Shown piece after piece: positions 42,519 to 46,432 of a stretch of DNA of 46,432 bases. The position numbers were made by a program, and so were the translations under genes. How positions within the stretch are numbered: the stretch's first letter is position 1; the number at the start of each line of letters is the position of its first letter. The notes under the pieces were generated by a model, which worked only from the letters and a program-made list of their open reading frames with translations, had not been told where the DNA came from and did not search any database. This stretch comes from Nitrospirota bacterium (lineage in GTDB: Bacteria; Nitrospirota; Leptospirillia; Leptospirillales; Leptospirillaceae), in the NCBI GenBank assembly GCA_021801345.1, contig JAJYYA010000029.1, forward strand, positions 1-46,432. The letters run 5' to 3'.

Positions 42519-42562
42519 ACAAAAAAAATGCTACCCTTCTCCTGTCAAAAAAGGAGAGGCGC

Positions 42563-43585
42563 ATGGCTTATTTTCGGAAACGTTCCGGATCTTGGGAAGC
42601 GACGATCGACAAGAAGGGATTCAGCCGCATTTCCCGGACCTTCGACACGAAAGGCGAGGCCGAAGCGTGGGCAAAGGTCACAGAGTCGGAAATGGTCCGG
42701 GGAGTCTTCGTCTCCCGAAAAGAGGCCGAGAACACCACCCTGTCCGAAGCCCTAGACCGGTATGAAAAAGAGATTACGGTTCACAAAAAGGGGTTTCAGG
42801 AAAAAGCCATTCTCAGAAAATGGCGTTCGCATCCCTTGTCGAAACGATTTCTCGTCTCTATTCAGGGAAAAGACATCGCGGAATATCGAGATGAACGATT
42901 GAAGGAAGTCTCCCCGAACACCGTCCGCCTCGAACTGGCCCCGATTTCCCATCTCTTTACGATCGCCGTCAAGGAATGGGGCATGGCAGGACTCGTCAAT
43001 CCGGTGATGCAGATCCGGAAACCGAAACTTCCCAAAGGCCGCGACCGCCGATTAAAACCAGGCGAACTGGACCGGATCCTCGCCGCCTCCGGCTCTCCCG
43101 TCCTCCCCGATATTGCCCGATTTGCCGTCGAAACGGGGATGCGACAGGCGGAGATCGCCGGGATGACGTGGCACATGATCGACATCAACAAGAAGACGAC
43201 AACGCTACTGGAAACGAAGAACGGGGAGAAGCGGATCGTGCCCCTCTCGCCGGAGGCCGTCCGGATCCTCGAACGGATCCCCCGGAGACTCGACGGGAAA
43301 GTCTGGGGCGTGACGTGTCACGCTGTGTCGGTCGCATGGCGTCGGGCCATCGCCCGGGCCCGGGCCGCCTACGAGAAGGAATGCGAGGAGAAGGGAAGGA
43401 AGCCGGATCCCTCCTTCCTGGTCGACCTCACCTTCCACGATCTCCGGCACGAGGCCACCAGCCGCTTCTTCGAGAAGGGCCTGAACCCCATGCAGGTGGC
43501 GGCCATCACAGGACACAAGACTTTGCAGATGCTGAAACGGTATACTCACCTGAAAGCGGAAGATTTGGCGGAGTTGTTGAAATGA
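42563..43585 (+). CDS. Tyrosine recombinase integrase
   Basis: A 340-aa phage-type integrase. An N-terminal three-strand arm-binding part (MAYFRKRSGSWEATIDKKGFSRISRTFDTKGEAEAW) is followed by a SAM-like core-binding domain to about residue 155 and the catalytic domain. Catalytic residues: Arg194 (ETGMRQAE), His292 and Arg295 (FHDLRHEA), His318 (TGHKTL) and nucleophile Tyr327 (KRYTHL). ATG 42563 follows AAGGAG. It should recombine at the tRNA-Arg site. Its stop overlaps the next gene's start (ATGA), an unusual tight link between an integrase and cargo. Confidence 0.93.
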   Translation: MAYFRKRSGSWEATIDKKGFSRISRTFDTKGEAEAWAKVTESEMVRGVFVSRKEAENTTLSEALDRYEKEITVHKKGFQEKAILRKWRSHPLSKRFLVSIQGKDIAEYRDERLKEVSPNTVRLELAPISHLFTIAVKEWGMAGLVNPVMQIRKPKLPKGRDRRLKPGELDRILAASGSPVLPDIARFAVETGMRQAEIAGMTWHMIDINKKTTTLLETKNGEKRIVPLSPEAVRILERIPRRLDGKVWGVTCHAVSVAWRRAIARARAAYEKECEEKGRKPDPSFLVDLTFHDLRHEATSRFFEKGLNPMQVAAITGHKTLQMLKRYTHLKAEDLAELLK

Positions 43586-44175
43586 TTCTTGATCAGGCAA
43601 AAAATTACTTCTTGGATCGAATCGGAGAATTAAAACAATTAAGTCACGATAAAAACTATGTAAACCCCTGGATATTCGTATGTGCCTCAGCTTTTATCGA
43701 TTATCTCGCGAAGATCGTAAGCGGAGCAGACAGGGGGCGGACCGGATATAAAGACTTCATCAAAGACTACCTGTCAAGAATTAATTCCAACTATAAAAAT
43801 TTCACTTATAACGATGGCAAAAAGGATCTTCCGGATCAAATGTATCATGTATTGCGGTGCGGAATCCTTCACAGTTTTTCCTTCATTCCGGATAGCCGAT
43901 CAAGAAGGAGTGGAGGAAGGGACAGGTCGATTGTTTTATGCCATTCTGACGAGAGAGATAGGAAAGGGTGGCGCCATTTAATGTTTTTTCCTCCCTCTGG
44001 ATATACCGGTCCAACCATTGTTACTGATGCGGCCTTATTTGTTGCCGAAGATTTTATTGATGACTTGGAAAAAGTGGTCAATCTTATTTTTGCCGATGCG
44101 TCAACAAATGCCACCCTTAGTGTAAACATCGAAACTTGGACGAGTAATCACCCTCCCATTATGGGCAATGTTTAA
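43582..44175 (+). CDS. Island protein with R-X4-H motif, unknown function
   Basis: A 197-aa protein, mostly helical in the N-terminal 110 residues, with QMYHVLRCGILHSFSFI at about 86-102. Arg92 and His97 form R-X4-H, the spacing of HEPN ribonuclease active sites, in a helix after a polar stretch. The C-terminal half is less regular. I know no named family for it; HEPN-like RNase is a hypothesis from one motif. It starts within the integrase stop codon and overlaps the next gene by eight bases. It is clearly AT-rich compared with the integrase gene. Confidence 0.6.
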   Translation: MILDQAKNYFLDRIGELKQLSHDKNYVNPWIFVCASAFIDYLAKIVSGADRGRTGYKDFIKDYLSRINSNYKNFTYNDGKKDLPDQMYHVLRCGILHSFSFIPDSRSRRSGGRDRSIVLCHSDERDRKGWRHLMFFPPSGYTGPTIVTDAALFVAEDFIDDLEKVVNLIFADASTNATLSVNIETWTSNHPPIMGNV

Positions 44176-44371
44176 CAATCTGGAGCCATCATTGACCAAA
44201 TCTGACCTCATCAAACGTCTAGCCCATCATTTTTCCAGCATTACCATCCACGAATCCAAAGAAATCATCGAATTATTTTTTGAAGCCATGAAAGACGGAC
44301 TCAAAACCGAAGATACGGTTGATAAGCAGAGTAGGATTTTGAAGGGATCCCTTACAGATGGAGCTTTTTAA
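44168..44371 (+). CDS. Truncated HU/IHF-like protein
   Basis: A 67-aa product. Residues 9-47 (LTKSDLIKRLAHHF, then HESKEIIELFFEAMKDGLKTEDTV) match the N-terminal dimerisation helices of HU/IHF. Where the family goes on with VELRGFGSF and the DNA-grasping beta arms, this protein has 20 unrelated residues and ends. It therefore lacks the DNA-binding arms. It overlaps both neighbours (eight bases before, TAATG after), so the truncation sits inside an intact coupled unit. It may be a decayed gene, or a stub that forms inactive mixed dimers with IHF, the cofactor of many integrases. Confidence 0.65.
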   Translation: MFNNLEPSLTKSDLIKRLAHHFSSITIHESKEIIELFFEAMKDGLKTEDTVDKQSRILKGSLTDGAF

Positions 44372-45090
44372 TGACCAAGGAGCAGATCCTTGCAAAATTA
44401 AGGGTTCTGGCCAAAGAATACGGTGGTCATATATCCAAAATTCGATTTCTGAAGGAAACGGGGCTAAACGAACGGCAATTTCTCGGAAAATATTGGGTTA
44501 AATGGAATGATGTGCTGGAAGAGGCAGGTCTTCTAACGAAAAAGTTTTCCATCCAAAAAATAGATGATGATGTAATTGTAAAAGCATTCGCCGGATTAAT
44601 TGAAAAGCTTGGGCAGTGGCCAACGACCAATGAGCAAAGAATGGAACATAACGTCAATGAGTTATTTCCAGGCGAAGATGTTATAAGGCGTTTCAGAAAA
44701 GAAAAATCGCTCCCTTTAGCCATTGAGGAATACTGCGAGTCCAACAATGTTTTTCCAATCGCAGAGAAAATTGCCAGGGAAAAAAGGGAATTAGAAAAGC
44801 CTGAAAGGTCTACAGTCAAAGATTTTCCTATTGCCGGATACGTTTACATGATGAAATCCGGTAGGCGGTACAAGATTGGGAAAACGAATTCCCCCTCAAG
44901 GCGTCATCGAGAGGTAAAATTGGATCTTCCGGATCCAACGATACTCGTTCATACCATCGAAACAGATGATCCCACAGGCATTGAGGCTTACTGGCATAAA
45001 CGGTTTGACTCAAAGCGTGTCCGGGATACCGAATTCTTTGAGCTTGACCCCTCTGATGTGGCCGCTTTTAAGAGACGAAAATATCAATAG
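44371..45090 (+). CDS. GIY-YIG-type nuclease (T5orf172-like) with homing-repeat modules
   Basis: A 239-aa protein. Residues 1-55 and about 60-110 look like two homing-endonuclease-associated repeats (helix, turn, KWNDVLEEAGL). Residues 156-235 match T5orf172/Mug113 GIY-YIG nucleases: GYVYMMKSGRRYKIGKT, R177-R180, then ETDDPTGIEAYWHKRF with Glu205 and His209, and DTEFFELD at the end. It is predicted to be a sequence-specific DNA nuclease. It may help the island spread or act against phage DNA. Coupled to the HU/IHF stub by TAATG. Confidence 0.8.
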   Translation: MTKEQILAKLRVLAKEYGGHISKIRFLKETGLNERQFLGKYWVKWNDVLEEAGLLTKKFSIQKIDDDVIVKAFAGLIEKLGQWPTTNEQRMEHNVNELFPGEDVIRRFRKEKSLPLAIEEYCESNNVFPIAEKIAREKRELEKPERSTVKDFPIAGYVYMMKSGRRYKIGKTNSPSRRHREVKLDLPDPTILVHTIETDDPTGIEAYWHKRFDSKRVRDTEFFELDPSDVAAFKRRKYQ

Positions 45091-45104
45091 AATGAGGAGA
45101 ATTA

Positions 45105-45353
45105 TTGTTGTTCCTTAAAGGAATAGGGAAATCCTTTTTGAGATTGGTTTATATTGTTGGAGCAATTGAGACTTTTTCCTGGCTTTATGATGAGGACCAA
45201 GTCGTTCATGAATTTACAAGAAACAATAAAGGCTTAGTCTCATTGATCCTCGTGGTATATTTGATATATGATTATTTGATATATGAAATAATTCAGTCTG
45301 ACTATGAAAACGAGTATGAAAGTAAAATTAACGGAAAAAGCGGAGGTGTATGA
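45105..45353 (+). CDS. Small membrane protein
   Basis: An 82-aa product with two hydrophobic segments (about residues 8-28 and 42-65) and a charged C-terminus. The start is probably TTG 45105 with GAGGAG six bases before it. It has no known family. The following gene starts within its stop, so the two membrane proteins are coupled. It may be a membrane effector or anchor of the island's system, or simply cargo. Confidence 0.55.
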   Translation: MLFLKGIGKSFLRLVYIVGAIETFSWLYDEDQVVHEFTRNNKGLVSLILVVYLIYDYLIYEIIQSDYENEYESKINGKSGGV

Positions 45354-45859
45354 TGAAATTTGAAACCGCTCTTTTTCTTTTGCTTTTTGGAGCTTTTCTA
45401 TATCCACTCATGATGAGATTCTTTCTTAAAAAAGCTCATCTGACTCGATTAAAAATGATTGAGATCGGGAATGAACTGCTAATTTCTAACAAGATTTCTG
45501 ATTCTCAAAAAAAGATGATTCGATCTTCTATGCGGGCCTCATTTAGCTGGTGGCCAATGGCATTGGTCGTTTTTATCATGCCGTTCTATCTGATGAAAAA
45601 TGGTCTTACAAAAAATGTAGTTCGGATTCCCAGTGATCCTGAGTTAGAAAAGGCATACGCTCTTTTTCAAGAGTGCCAAGGGAAATCTATTATGGCTGCC
45701 AATCCAATTTTCTCGATCATTGCATTCTTGGAAATTTTGGTTTTTCTGACAATGAAAGGAATGCTAAAGTCTTCTGGGACAAAAAGGAATGTGGCTTACA
45801 CGTCAGTTTCTTTTTCTTTCTTGTCTTTTGAAAAGAATAGATTTGCACATTCGATTTAA
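45353..45859 (+). CDS. Membrane protein of unknown function
   Basis: A 168-aa protein with hydrophobic helices at about residues 5-25, 65-85 and 120-145, separated by a basic loop (KKAHLTRLKMIEIGNELL). I take ATG 45353 rather than 45350, since GGAGG is then at better spacing; either overlaps the previous stop. No family is recognised. A strong terminator follows at 45879, so it ends the transcription unit that begins with the integrase or its neighbour. Confidence 0.6.
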   Translation: MKFETALFLLLFGAFLYPLMMRFFLKKAHLTRLKMIEIGNELLISNKISDSQKKMIRSSMRASFSWWPMALVVFIMPFYLMKNGLTKNVVRIPSDPELEKAYALFQECQGKSIMAANPIFSIIAFLEILVFLTMKGMLKSSGTKRNVAYTSVSFSFLSFEKNRFAHSI

Positions 45860-45878
45860 AAAATCCTAAAATTCGCAG

Positions 45879-45905
45879 AAAAAGGGCCTCGGAGGGCCCT
45901 TTTTT
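45879..45905. terminator. Rho-independent terminator, bidirectional
   Basis: A ten-base stem AAAAAGGGCC/GGCCCTTTTT (45879-45888 with 45895-45904) with a six-base loop and T-runs on both strands. It closes the plus-strand island operon and also the minus-strand fragment that ends at 45943. Confidence 0.75.
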
Positions 45906-45942
45906 CTTTCCCGTTTTGACATCTCCCCTCCGCCGACATCTG

Positions 45943-46276
45943 TCAATTCGCCAGAAAAATCCGCGTTCCCGGGCCCTGCGGGCCTTCCAATAAATAGAGA
46001 GACGGGTTCGACCCGCACGGGACGGTGAGGCTCAGCGTTCCGCCGCCGACGCTCCACGTGCCGTAGCAGAACGTCCCTCCGGGGTAGGCGGATCCGACGG
46101 GAGGGCCCGGAGCGCGAGTCGCGCTATGCTGCTGGATCCCCGACCAGTTCGAGGCGATTCCGAACACGGAAGGAGAGACGCCGTACAGTCCCACCGTGAA
46201 GGGCTGCGAAAGCGCATAAGCCGGGGCGGTCCCGCCGCTCGCCGTCATCGTCCCGTCGACCGTTCCGGTCACGGTC
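45943..46276 (-). pseudogene. 3' fragment of a Gly/Ser/Thr-rich surface-type protein
   Basis: A minus-strand frame of about 110 codons with VTGTVDGTMTASGGTAP, SQPFTVGLYGVSPS and SVGGGTLSLTVPCG. It looks like the end of a beta-rich secreted or lipid-anchored protein. Upstream of about 46276 the frame meets a stop, exactly where an integrase-like sequence on the other strand begins. So the gene is cut off at its 5' side by a recombination junction. GC-rich, unlike the island genes before it. Confidence 0.5.
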
Positions 46277-46306
46277 GTTATAAAGTATACTCACCTGAAG
46301 GCCAAG
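46274..46306 (+). pseudogene. Fragment of an integrase 3' end
   Basis: In frame +, this stretch reads KYTHLKAKD, almost the same as the end of the integrase at 42563-43585 (RYTHLKAED), including the catalytic tyrosine codon. The DNA matches over GTATACTCACCTGAA. Nothing upstream continues the gene: a GC-rich unrelated sequence joins it directly. It is a leftover of a second, related integrase or of island rearrangement. Confidence 0.6.
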
Positions 46307-46320
46307 GATCGCCATTCCCC

Positions 46321-46432
46321 CCACCCCCTCTATCGGGATGGTCGCACGGAAACGCATCATGATTCGCCCCCCACCCCCTCTATCGGGATGGTCGCACGGA
46401 AACGCATCATGATTCGCCCCCCACCCCCTCTA
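46321..46432. repeat. Perfect 50-bp tandem repeat running off the window
   Basis: Units at 46321-46370 and 46371-46420 are identical, and a third begins at 46421 and runs to the window end. Each unit begins CCACCCCCTCTATCGGGATG. Since the whole 50 bases repeats without variable spacers, it is not a CRISPR array. It may be a minisatellite next to the integrase fragment or an assembly artefact at a contig end. Confidence 0.8.

Noticed and set aside
46321-46432. CRISPR array
   Set aside because: The repeats are head to tail with a fixed 50-bp unit and no unique spacers, and no cas gene is present.

Overview
The window looks like part of a Gram-negative, fairly GC-rich bacterial chromosome. An exosortase/EPS cluster, an RND efflux operon, a class A penicillin-binding protein and the overall style of the proteins suggest a chemolithotroph of the Nitrospirota, most likely a Leptospirillum relative. 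That taxonomic guess comes from general familiarity and was not tested by any search. Core genes are GC-rich. The two integrated islands and the first 143 bases are clearly richer in AT.

Layout: (1) 0.1-10.4 kb, minus strand, is an exopolysaccharide/exosortase cluster. In transcription order it holds an exosortase, EpsI, a PrsR-type sigma-54 response regulator, three related GT2 glycosyltransferases, a GT4-polysaccharide deacetylase fusion, and an ABC exporter membrane domain that has lost its ATPase half. (2) 10.4-11.9 kb has no convincing gene. (3) 11.87-15.46 kb is a small island integrated in the 3' half of a tRNA-Lys gene. It has a tyrosine integrase and little else but toxin-antitoxin material: a hicAB pair whose toxin has a nonsense codon, an intact hicBA pair, a Phd-like antitoxin with a 51-aa partner, and a small ribbon-helix-helix-like protein. 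(4) 15.6-20.1 kb carries an orphan DNA methyltransferase, a glycosyltransferase, a MEMO1-family protein and an MFS transporter. (5) 20.1-21.9 kb holds an Rpn-type nuclease gene lying between two decayed pieces of an IS4-like transposase. (6) 22.0-24.4 kb has an ArsR regulator with an Old Yellow Enzyme reductase, and lipoyl synthase. (7) 24.7-28.9 kb has a DUF4912 protein, PspA, a TPR/zinc-ribbon membrane protein and a MurG-like glycosyltransferase.

(8) 28.87-30.54 kb is an IscB locus: an omega-RNA (HEARO) region followed by iscB. The RuvC residues are present, but the catalytic His of the HNH domain is replaced by Pro, so this protein may cut only one strand or serve as a binding protein. The left-end hairpin of the element supplies the stop codon of the upstream glycosyltransferase gene. 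(9) 30.6-34.6 kb has a secreted protein, a BamE-like lipoprotein, a bifunctional PBP and a MarR regulator divergent from (10) an RND efflux operon in the order outer-membrane channel, pump, adaptor (34.8-40.7 kb).

(11) 40.9-46.4 kb is accessory DNA. It begins with a nucleotidyltransferase fragment, a HigBA pair and a decayed DUF4160/DUF2442 pair, the last two lying between near-identical repeats. A second island follows, with the 3' half of a tRNA-Arg as attachment site and a tyrosine integrase. The integrase is joined by very short overlaps to a 197-aa protein with an R-X4-H motif, an HU/IHF stub and a GIY-YIG-type nuclease with homing-endonuclease-like repeats; two small membrane proteins follow. 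This cargo is the best candidate for an undescribed system. The window ends in a chimeric junction (truncated gene, integrase tail fragment, perfect 50-bp tandem repeats).
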